From Ailanthus altissimus (Eukaryota; Streptophyta; Magnoliopsida; Sapindales; Simaroubaceae), in contig OX327683.1 of assembly GCA_946807835.1 (NCBI GenBank), positions 2,237,001-2,301,000 on the forward strand: a DNA stretch of 64,000 nt. The letters are read 5' to 3'. The position numbers were made by a program, and so were the translations under genes. This document shows positions 24,401-33,129 of the stretch, piece by piece; position 1 is the stretch's first letter, and every line of letters starts with the position of its first letter. The notes beneath the pieces are model-generated. The model saw only the letters and a program-made list of their open reading frames with translations, was not told where the DNA came from and did no database searches.

Positions 24401-26331
24401 GGTATGGATATAGTGAGAGGCAGTGGTGTTATTTTCTTATCTTAACAACGGTATATACTCAAGGTTCTTGACAGGTTCAGAATGAGGGATGCCAAAGCTG
24501 TGACGACTCCATTGGCAATGCATTTCAAACTGTCGGCATCTCAATCACCAAAAATTGAAGAAGAAAAATTGCATATGCTTAAGGTACCATATGCTAGTGC
24601 TGTTGGTTCTACAATGTATGCTATGGTTTGCACAAGGCCGGATATAGCACAAGCGGTGAGTGTTGAAAGTAGATACATGGCTAATCCTGGAAAGGAGCAT
24701 TGGATGGCTGTGAAATGGATACTTAGGTATCTAAATGGGACATCACATTATGGTTTGCTATTCAGAAGGGTTGGCACAGGTGATGAAATGGTGAAGGGTT
24801 ACGTGGACTCAGATTACGCAGGTGACTTGGACAATAGGAGGTCTTTATCTGGGTATATCTTCACGGTGTTTGGATGTAGCGTATGTTGGAAATCAGTTTT
24901 GCAGCATGTTGTAGCACTATCAACTACCGAAGCCGAGTATATAGCCTTAGGAGAAGCAATTAAGGAGGCTATATGGTTGAAAGGTATATGTGCTGAACTT
25001 TTGGCTATGGATGAAATTAATACTTCAGTTCATTGTGATAGTCAAAGTGCCATACATCTAAGCAAACATCAGGTGTTTCATGAAAGATCAAAACACATTG
25101 ATGTTATGATGCATTTCATTCGGGATACTGTGCAGAGTGGCATTATTAGCCTGTGTAAAATTTTGACGTCGGAGAATCCTGCTGATATGTTGACTAAGCC
25201 GCTGCCCTCAGTTAAGTTCAAGTTGTGTATGGACTTAACTGGAATCACAACTTACAATTAAGGTTGTGATGTGGAGGATGGATCCTTGGTTACTCTCTTG
25301 GTGTTGTTGGAGTGATTTTGTATCAAGGAGGGGATTTGTGGAATTTGTGATCCAAAATCATATTTATGATGTTGGTAATGTTTGGAACAAATTCGGGAAC
25401 ATGTCGGAATTATTTTGGAGCTGGAAGCATGTGTGGAAGAGGTGGAATTCTAATGGAACAGTTGAAAAATTGCAGAAAAAAACAAGGAAAAATTTCCAGG
25501 TGTGGGCGCCGCGGCATTGGAAGCGCTGGCGGAAGCATTGGTTCCAGAATGTTAATGTCGCAGCGCTGGATCTCAATGCTGCGGCGCTGCACTGTTTACT
25601 GTTTAATGCCGCGGCATTGCACTGTTCACTGTTCACAATATGAAAATTCTGAATTTAGGCTTTTCCTTTCTCTTTTTTGGGTATTTTAGACTTCATATAA
25701 ATACCCCATTATGCCTAGGGTTAAATTAGAAGATGAGAAACACTCTCAAAACCCTAGAGCTCCAAAATTCATTTGTATCATTCCTTGATTTTGTAAGATC
25801 AATTCTCTTGTAATCAAACAAAGAATAAGAGAGACTTGGATCCTTGATCCACCGTGGATGTAAGAAATTTGTTGAACCACGTATTTTGTGTCTTGATATG
25901 GTATATTTCTACTTTTCTCTATTGTCAATACTTAGCTCTTCAATTTAGCTTGTTGTTCTTGCTTTGATTGTTTTTCCTACTTCATTGCTTGTAATCTCTA
26001 CGTATTCCGCTGCGTATTAAACTCTACAAAAGTTAATTATATGAGAGTCTTAATTATGTGAGACTTGAAAATATGGAACGTTAAATTATAAAAATACCTA
26101 TTTTAAGAGATTAAGGAGTTAAATTTAAATTTTAAAACTTATATTGGTTTGAATTTAATTATATGAGAGTTTTAATGTGAGACTTGAAAATATAGGAAGT
26201 CAAATTATAAAAATATAAATTTTTAGAGGGTAAGACTACATAAATTCATTATTGAACTTAAAAACTAGGACATGCCTTCTAAACCTTAACAGAATTCGCT
26301 CCGATTATTATTATTATTATTATTGTTGTTG

Positions 26332-26369
<38 letters not shown>

Positions 26370-29300
26370 GTTGTTGTTATTATTATTAATTACCTATCAA
26401 AAGCTCATTTATGCTAAAGTACTAAAAATCCATATTAAGAAACAAACCTGATCTCCAAACTTGTTATCATATATAATAACTAATATACAATCAACAAACC
26501 ATCTAATTAATTGTATCCATTTGATCAAATCTAGCTTGAAGAGATGAGCCAAAAAAAAAATTTCAAAACAGAAAAGGAAAAATCAATAGAGTGGTATATG
26601 ATCTTAAAAGCTTAAAAACAACATAATAAGGAGTAATATTATTGTTACAAAGTTAGGATATAGTGTTTGTATTCAAACTGATATGTCATTATTGAATTAT
26701 TATTACTTGTAAAGAATTATTTGACATTTTTATTTTTTTTAGTATATTATTTATATAACATCAATTAATAATAAACATATTAAATATCATGCTAGAATAC
26801 AAAATTTTTATTTTAGGGACAGTCCTTTGTTAGGGCCTAAGAGAGTCATAGTCTTTCTAAACCAAAAAAAAAAGTTTTAAGGTCAATAATAAATTTTTAC
26901 AATTTTATCCTCTAAAACAAATATTTTTATGATTTATTCTCTCTTTCTCCTTCTTAAAAATTTCAAGTTTGATATGATATCAAGGCTCTCATATAATTTT
27001 TTATCTCTAAATTTTGGTTGACTTCTGTTAACTTTGTATCTCTAGCATTATTGACGTGTAATAGGAAGAGACTTAAAAAAAATCTGAGCAAAGGATTTTA
27101 ACTAATTACCAGCAACAATTGTGGTGATATGAAAGCCCCCACAACCCACTTTACCATCACCATGCTTGCTAAGTGGACATTTGCATGTGTAATTCCCAAT
27201 TGTGTTATGGCAACTTCCTTCGCATTTGTATTGTTTTGGGTCGTTGCACTCATTGATGTCTGTAAAAAAAAAAATGGGCATTAGCATTCAACTAGCAAAT
27301 GATAATACTATAAAAATAGCTATTTTATGTGTCTAAAGATAGGATTAAAATAAATTAGAATGAAAATGAAATTTTAAGTGAATAATCTCTCTTTCTCTAT
27401 CTCCATTTCCACTTTACAAATAAGTCCCTCAAATAGTTAATATATTGCTGAGATTCATGTTGGTTTCTCCATTATATCACTTTTGGATGCAATTCATGTT
27501 ACATTTCTTAAATTTTAATTTTATTTCGATTTCTAATAATGTGTTAACTAATTATTGAATGATTAATTTTTATAAATTTTAAAATTATTTATTAAATTAT
27601 TTCTCCATTTAATGATCGTTTAACATCTCATTTGAAATATAAATTTTGGAATAAAATTTGAAAAGTGTAATATTATTCTTTTTTTATATTTGTGTTTTAT
27701 TTATTTTAAATTTTAATTTCGTTTAACATAGATAAAAGAAGAGGAATTCTAACTCAATACCTTCATATTAGAGATAAACATACACTAATCATTTACCACC
27801 AAACTATAATGATTTGTGCTTGAGTTTTGATATTGTATAATTGTGAGTTTAATTATTTTGATGGTAGTTTACGGGGATAAAAGTGAATTTTTACAAGTGA
27901 ATTTTTGCTTATACAGATAATATTTATTCATTTTTAGGAGTTGAAGAAAAATGAAAGAGAAAAAAAATAGAAGGAAGAAATTTTAATTTTTCTTTTATTT
28001 TTTTAAGGGTATTTTTGTCTTAAAATTCATAATAAGGGCAATAATGTAGTTTTAGTTTTACAATGATAATATTTTTGTGCTGATTGATTAATCCATAATT
28101 TTTATATTATTTATGATGTATTATAGAATTACGTCATATATTTAATTATTTTTCATACAATAAGTTATACTGCCCACTATATATATAAGGTTAATTTTAT
28201 GAGTACCCTTGAAGTATGGTTTAAAATTAGAGATATCTCATACATTTAAAAAAATAGCCTTTAATACCCCTATTATTGAGAGATGCCATGAAATATATCA
28301 AAATTATTATAAAATAACTAATATGTCATTATTCATACTCTTCTTAATCTATTTTTCAAATTGGATACTAATTATTTTTTACTTGAGTACTAAAATAAAA
28401 ATAGTTTTTACAAAATATTCATTATTTATATTTTTAACATTTATTTAACAAAATATTTTTTATTTTTTTAACATTTGTTTAAAATTTTAAATATTTTAAT
28501 CTTAGTAAAAGTTTTCAATAAAATTTAAAATTTAGATTTAATAAATAGTTTGTAAAAAATATATATTTTTTTTGATTTAGTAGTCAAGTAAAACAAATAA
28601 AATAAAATTGAAGAGAGTACCAAAATTTAAATGATTACTTTTATGGACACCTTTGAGCTATGACCTAAATTGGTACTCTCTTCTTTTATATTTCTTTTTG
28701 TTTTCTTTTTTTACTTGACTATTAAAATAAAAAAATTATAAACTATTTTTTATTTCTAATTTTTAACACTTATTTAAAATTTATTTTTCTTGTAAACTTT
28801 TACTAAGATTAAAATATTTAAAATTTTAAACAAATGTTAAAAAATATTTTGTTAAATTTTTTATTTTAGTATTAAAGTTAAAAAAATGAAAAAAAATAGA
28901 GTACCAAAATTGAAAATTTTATTTTAAATAAATGTTAAAAATAAAATAATGAATATTTTGTTAACAATTATTTTTTTATTTTGGTACTCAAGTAAAAAAA
29001 AAAATAGAGTACCAAAATTAAAATTATTTTATTTTAAATAAATGTTAAAAATAAAAATAATAAATATTTTACAAAAATTATTTTTATTTTAATAATCAAA
29101 TAAAAAATATATATTACCAAAATTGAACAAATAAATTAAGAAAAATATGAATAAAGATATATTAATTATTTTATAATAATTTTAGTATATTTTATGTCAT
29201 CTCACAGTAATAAGAATAGTAGAGGCTATTTTTCAAACACTAAGAGTATCCCTCGTTTTAAGCTATACCCAGGGCCACCCATAACAATAACCCATAAATA

Positions 29301-30422
29301 TATATATATATATATATGTATATATTTAATAAAAAATGTCATTTATTGTAGGATGAATTTTCAATATTATTATTTGGTGTCATATTGGGTAACAAAATCG
29401 CTCGCTCGCGGGTTCAAAAGTTCATGAATTATATTGTTTGCTTACTAGTACAAAAATATATACACGTATATATTCAAAGAATAAAAAGGAAAAGGAAAAA
29501 AAAAAATAAAAAGCATACCTTCACATCCTTGATAGGGGTTTCCGTGGAATCCGTCATCGCATAAGCAACGATATCCTTGGCCGTTATCGGAGTAAGTACA
29601 GTGAGAGTTGGGACCGCAGACATAATCGCTAGAATTTCGATTGGTGTCAGAGCAATTTTCTTCTTTAACAACCCATTCAATCGTAGCCTTTGAAGTTCTG
29701 AACTCATCATCTTGGCCTTCACTATTACAGATCCCTAAATCTGGTAAATCAAAAGTTTCGTCTGCAAAAAATGCAAAATCATTCGGCATGGATCCGTTTA
29801 AGTTCGTGTGATTATAAAAGCTGTCAAGCGTGATATTTAATTTCGTGAGACTTTTGGGCAGGGGAGTCTGGCAGCAACCGATGCCTGAGCAGGAATTTTC
29901 TGTTTTGCTTGGCAGAGATGTGGACTCTTTCGTGCACAGAGAAACACAGCCACTCCCAAATGTCGGGTCATCATTAGTCATAAAAGCTATCGTATCGCAT
30001 CCGTAAGCTGTGAATTTATTTCTTGTGTGTGAAAACCTGAATAGTCCGTCTCCTAAGTTGATATAAACATTCCGCGACGTGAAGTTTCCAAAACTATCAT
30101 AGCGTCTTTTTGCCGTCAGGATGCCGCCGGTTATGGTGCCATTTTCAAGTGATATATTGAGAACCTGTATATTCTCTCCAAAAATCAGTTCTGGAGGAGA
30201 GTGACTATAATTGCACGTTAGATTGAAAAATTCGTTCATTGCACAGTGATCGCCGATTCCGAATGGATAAGGAACAGCGACACCCCCACATGTTGCAACA
30301 TCACAACCACGCTTTGCGTTCGACATCATCGAGCTATTACTAGCTGCTGCTGCTTTTGCTTTTGTTGTTGACCAAGATAACAGCAGCGGCATGATGATGA
30401 ACAACTCCCAACACGTCGACAT
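20258..30422 (-). CDS. Wall-associated receptor kinase WAK-1 (3 exons, 740 aa)
   Basis: Join of exons 30422-29519, 27259-27110 and 21426-20258 on the minus strand. The lengths 904+150+1169 = 2223 give an open frame of 740 residues, and all four splice sites are GT-AG. Domains: signal peptide about 1-23; GUB_WAK_bind galacturonan-binding type region about 40-100; cysteine-rich region; EGF-like about 268-300; calcium-binding EGF 302-341; membrane helix about 353-369; kinase about 408-685. The kinase has the P-loop GEGGFG (414-419), Lys435, HGD (531-533) and DFG (551-553). WAKs bind pectin or oligogalacturonides in the wall and signal across the plasma membrane. The HRD arginine is glycine, the non-RD type common among immune receptor kinases. 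Intron 2 (5683 bp) carries an antisense Copia; the WAK-2 equivalent is 860 bp. It looks intact. Expression cannot be judged. Confidence 0.93.
21595..22293 (+). repeat. 5' LTR of Copia-B
   Basis: Starts TGTGGAATTTG and ends CTCTACA (TG...CA). It differs from the 3' LTR at roughly 25 positions plus small indels, clustered in the GC-rich word region 21760-21890, which includes a perfect 16-bp palindrome at 21862-21877. Confidence 0.93.
22297..22308 (+). promoter_or_regulatory. Primer binding site of Copia-B (initiator tRNA-Met)
   Basis: TGGTATCAGAGC, the standard plant Ty1-copia site, starting 4 bases after the 5' LTR. It would prime minus-strand DNA synthesis. Confidence 0.92.
22343..25261 (+). 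pseudogene. Copia-B gag-pol, one 973-codon frame with two stops
   Basis: The ATG at 22343 opens MAPHKHEVEKFTRYNDFNLW. Gag motifs include YMTKSLANRLYLKKNL, shared with Tnt1-type elements. A CCHC zinc knuckle (CYFCKKEGYFRRDC, with the conserved Gly-His altered to Gly-Tyr) lies near 23027-23070. The protease site ILDSGC is near 23198. After KLWHLR the frame jumps to VIRPPSRYAHADLIAYAF, skipping the integrase zinc finger, catalytic core and C-terminus compared with 52229-56233. RT (CKWVYKV, DVKTAFL, HVDDML) and RNase H (DSDYAGD, TTEAEYIAL, DSQSAIHL) follow. In-frame stops are TGA at 23789 (codon 483, W) and TAA at 24443 (codon 701, Q). Confidence 0.92.
25325..25334 (+). other. Polypurine tract of Copia-B
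   Basis: AAGGAGGGGA just before the 3' LTR, the expected primer for plus-strand DNA synthesis. Confidence 0.85.
25337..26028 (+). repeat. 3' LTR of Copia-B
   Basis: Starts TGTGGAATTTG and ends CTCTACA, followed by AAAGT. The palindromic core AATGCCGCGGCATT is perfect at 25605-25618. Confidence 0.93.
26029..26240. repeat. Two diverged copies of an about 100-bp repeat in WAK-1 intron 2
   Basis: A unit containing TTAATTATATGAGAGT, GTGAGACTTGAAAATAT and AAATTATAAAAATA occurs twice (about 26034-26130 and 26155-26225). The same pair is in WAK-2 intron 2 near 59142-59320. No coding potential. Confidence 0.7.
26308..26390. repeat. ATT/TTG trinucleotide microsatellite
   Basis: A run of ATT units with GTT interruptions in WAK-1 intron 2. 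Shorter ATT runs stand at the matching place in the pseudogene introns (4088-4112, 38555-38582). It is absent from WAK-2. Confidence 0.92.
27110..27259 (-). CDS. WAK-1 exon 2: calcium-binding EGF domain
   Basis: A 150-bp exon between an AG acceptor (27261-27260, after a long T-run on the minus strand) and a GT donor (27109-27108). It encodes DINECNDPKQYKCEGSC, then IGNYTCKCPLSKHGDGKVGC. The DxNEC start and the conserved aromatic after N are the calcium-binding EGF pattern. The frame runs on from exon 1 (a split GAC codon) and into exon 3 (a split GTC codon). Confidence 0.92.
28189..29292. mobile_element. Foldback/MITE-like element with long inverted ends, WAK-1 intron 1
   Basis: The left end (GGTTAATTTTATGAGT) and the reverse complement of the right end (GGTTATTGTTATGGGT) match, and similarity continues for about 150 bp inward with matched segments such as AAAATTATTATAAAATAA. 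The interior is also largely self-complementary and extremely AT-rich (AAATATTTTGTTAA, TTAACATTTATTTAA). No coding region. Flanks are TA-rich, so a target duplication cannot be read safely. The WAK-2 intron 1 carries the same element at 61070-62167. A MULE-type or other foldback MITE is most likely. Confidence 0.68.
29519..30422 (-). CDS. WAK-1 exon 1: signal peptide, GUB_WAK_bind, EGF-like
   Basis: The ATG at 30422 opens MSTCWELFIIMPLLLSW, a secretion signal. Next come CDVATCGGVAVPYPFGIG (residues 40-57, the hallmark of WAK extracellular domains), NLTCNYS and further cysteines, then an EGF-like stretch with YVCGPNSHC and YRCLCDDGF. The exon ends in phase 1 at a GT donor (29518-29517), where plant WAK genes commonly split. 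Several NxS/T glycosylation sites are present. Residues about 138-176 differ strongly from WAK-2 although the rest is nearly identical. Confidence 0.93.
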
Positions 30423-30510
30423 TTTTTTCTTCTTTGAGAATTATTGCTAGGCTCTAGTTTTTTTATCATGACACAGATTTGTGTGATTGAATATGCATGA
30501 CTTGTCATCG

Positions 30511-30518
30511 TATTTATA
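30511..30518 (-). promoter_or_regulatory. TATA box of WAK-1
   Basis: TATAAATA on the minus strand, about 90 bp upstream of the ATG at 30422, a usual plant core-promoter distance allowing for a short 5' leader. It is conserved in WAK-2 (63398-63405) and both pseudogenes. Confidence 0.72.
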
Positions 30519-30541
30519 ATTCTAATTAAGCAGAGAGATTG

Positions 30542-30601
30542 CACGTGAACGAGTAATAAATAATAGCGTAGAAATTAGAAATTAACCAAACAAATCACGT
30601 G
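30542..30601 (-). promoter_or_regulatory. Pair of G-boxes upstream of WAK-1
   Basis: CACGTG occurs at 30542-30547 and 30596-30601, 54 bp apart, just upstream of the TATA box. G-boxes are bound by bZIP and bHLH factors in plants. Both sites are identical in WAK-2 (63429-63434 and 63483-63488). Psi-WAK1 lacks this stretch. Confidence 0.6.
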
Positions 30602-30649
30602 CAACAAGTCGTTAAATCATTTCTCCGTGTGTTATACTTTTAGAGAGGA

Positions 30650-31690
30650 GACTTGATGAATTTTGGTATTCTTCTGGGAAAACTTATAAGGCGTCGTTGA
30701 CTGAGAGTCATCAGCCAACCAGCAGTGAAAAAGCCGTATGTATGTCCCTACCTTCAATAATTTTCCAAGAAGAAAATTCAATAAATTTCACTCCACTCCA
30801 CCCCACCCCCTTCTATGTTTGGGAAATCATCAGTTATGTCTCCTTCTAAGGTTTCTCAATATGTTCACATAACTAGTCACATAAAAGTGGCTTATAATAA
30901 CCAATAATTTTTTCTTCTTTTTTATTGTTATTTTTATTCTTTTTAGAGTTTTGGGGACAAATATAACAAAAGAATAAATATGGCACTTGTCTGTAACTTT
31001 CTAAGTGAGTAAAAAATAAGAGAGAATAATTAGTGTTGGTGAATGAAATTTATCGTCTCTATCCAAATTAATGCACTTCCTAAAATAAAGGCTCAAAATA
31101 TTATATAACTAAAATATTTAGGCAAATTTATAGTTATTTAGAAAATTTAAAAAAAAAATTGAAAGAATAAAAAAAAATCTAGAATAAATTAATTGTGTGG
31201 TGTGTGTCTATTCGTAAAATTTGTGATGTATATTGACTTTTCAAATCGGTTCCAGCAACTATATGAAAGGGGTTTGGCTAAGTATTATGCAGGAGATTTT
31301 CCACAGAATTGACTTGATGACTTTAGTATTCTATTTCTGGGAAGACTTTTAAGGTCGTCGTTGACTGACCGAGAGTCATCGGCGAACCAGCTGCGAGAAA
31401 GCACAACAATGATTTCCCAAAAAGAAAAATCAATAAATTTCACTCCACCCCCTTCTATGTTTGGGAAATCACAAGTTATGTCTCCTTTTAAGGTTTCTCA
31501 AATTTTCACCTAGTCACATAAAAGTAGCTTATAATAACCAATAATTTCTTTCTTTTTATTGTTATTATTAATTGTTTTAGAGTATTAGGGACAAATATGA
31601 CAAAAGAATAAAAATGGTACTTGTCTGCAAATTTTTAAGTTCGAGTAAAAAATAAGAGATAATGATTAGTGTTAGTGAATGAAATTTATC
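30650..31690. repeat. Duplicated WAK promoter module (30650-31054 and 31311-31690)
   Basis: Both stretches begin with ACTTGATGA, contain CGTCGTTGACTGA, GTTTGGGAAATCA, AGGTTTCTCAA and CAATAATTT, and end GAATGAAATTTATC. They are clearly diverged copies of the same upstream sequence, which also lies upstream of psi-WAK1 (14110-14500). The farther copy adds a second W-box. Confidence 0.78.
30697..30702 (+). promoter_or_regulatory. W-box upstream of WAK-1
   Basis: TTGACT within GCGTCGTTGACTGAG, a WRKY-type element, about 275 bp upstream of the ATG. It recurs in the second promoter module at 31361 and in WAK-2 at 63584. In both pseudogenes the core reads CTGACT. Confidence 0.5.
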
Positions 31691-33060
31691 ATTTTTATAG
31701 TATAATTAGAATTTGGTTTCATTTTGAAAGAAAATAATATATATATATATATGAGATGTTATGTTTTCAACAATAAAATAAAAACAGAATATTTAAAATT
31801 AAAAAAAAAAACTTAAGGACTAAATAAATGACTTCTCTTTAATTTATCATGTCACGTGTCAAACATCTATGAATAATCTCAATAATTGCAGCTACATGAA
31901 TAATCTCAACTTAACATTGTAGTTTGTACGTGTGTATGTATATATATATATATATAAAATTAAAAATAATTTAGTGAATTACATAATTTATAAAACAGTA
32001 ATAATAATATAAATTAATTTTGTTATTTATATATTCTTTACAATGTGTTACAATGTTGTATCATGCATTTAAGTATTCATAATAGGCTTAAAATCCTTCA
32101 TAAACCTTATTTGCATTTGATAAAAGCACATTTGAAGTTTATAGTGAATGAATTGTGGAAATTAGAAAATAAAATATCTCAAATCTATGGAAGGAACATA
32201 ATAATTTGAAAGTATCAGGCAAAAGGCCGGGGTTAAATTGAAAAACATTTAATAGTTGTGAGTGATTTGAAAAATAAAAAATAAATTGTTGAAAGTTTTA
32301 AAAAATAAATAAATTGAAATATGTACTAGTTTTATTTTTGAAAAAATTTTCAAGTTGGCTGATTTTAACATTGTTTAAGTTATCTAGATTGAGTCAAAAT
32401 AATTTAAACTATAATAGCCAAATGTATTTTTTTTTTTACCATTTCACCCTTACTCTTAAATAAATAAATAAAATTTCAAATAAACAAAAAAATACCACAC
32501 TCCTCTCTCCCCCTCTCTCTCTCTCTCCCTCTCATCTCACAGTTATCAAAGAAATTTTCCCTGAAAAAATTTGAAGAATGAAGTTATATTTATTATGAAA
32601 TTTTAAAAAATGAGAGAAAATTTATAAGTGTATTTTTTAAATTTAAATTTTTATGATTTTGAGTATTTATGTACTTAATTGTTAGAAATATTTAGAAATG
32701 TGTAGATGTAGTAGTAAAAAAAAAAGTTAAAAATGTGTGTGAAATAAAAAATGGCTAGAAATGGCAGATTTCGGCTATTTTTTTGCCTAACACGTGCTAA
32801 CGAGTACGTCTAAGTACTTCTGGCGGCAGGCGCACGCGCCACACGGGCGGTCGCCGTCTGCTACGTGGAAATTTTTATAATTTTTTGATTAATTTAAAAA
32901 TATATATTTTAGATTATTTATAATTATTTAATTTAATAATTTTAAATTATTTAATTATTATGTAAATATTTTTTATTGTTTTGTCAATATTAGGTTAGTT
33001 GTAATAAAATTTTTGATTTAATAGTTAGTTGTATGTCGATTATTGTAAATATTAAATGTT
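31691..33060. other. Non-coding AT-rich stretch upstream of WAK-1
   Basis: 31720-32290 is homologous to 14630-15110, upstream of psi-WAK1, showing that the duplicated gene unit carried about 2 kb of upstream DNA. A CT repeat lies at about 32505-32530 and a short GC-rich stretch at 32790-32870. I see no gene. Confidence 0.6.
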
Positions 33061-33129
33061 AATAATTTTTTTAAGAAGGAGAATGTCTCAAAAGACTACG
33101 TAATTGTCAAAAATATTTTTCACTGAGTA

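Larger units (their letters stand above)
21595..26028 (+). mobile_element. Ty1-copia element Copia-B in WAK-1 intron 2, integrase deleted
   Basis: LTRs are 21595-22293 and 25337-26028. The primer site TGGTATCAGAGC is at 22297-22308 and the polypurine tract AAGGAGGGGA at 25325-25334. Target duplications are AAATT (left) and AAAGT (right). Block 2 has the empty site, GGAATTTAATTATATG, near 59140, so insertion followed the duplication. It reads plus while the host gene reads minus, so its LTR promoter and terminator oppose the gene rather than cap its transcript. The internal frame retains gag, protease, RT and RNase H but lost about 1.09 kb with the integrase. It is non-autonomous. Confidence 0.94.

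Noticed and set aside
26308..26390. Possible CRISPR-like regular repeat
   Set aside because: Simple ATT/GTT microsatellite in a plant intron, with no spacer structure.
29396..29425. CGCTCGCTCGCGGGTTCAAA, resembling a tRNA B-box
   Set aside because: No matching A-box, no cloverleaf and no acceptor stem can be formed. Same sequence at 62288. At most a decayed SINE or chance match.
29474..29722. Alternative frame inside WAK exon 1 (also 62268-62609)
   Set aside because: Overlaps the WAK coding frame, which has signal peptide, cysteine pattern and splice sites; the alternative has none.
32790..32870. Short GC-rich stretch that might be a CpG island or promoter
   Set aside because: Only about 80 bp, no gene start beside it, and no repeated or conserved motif to support a function.
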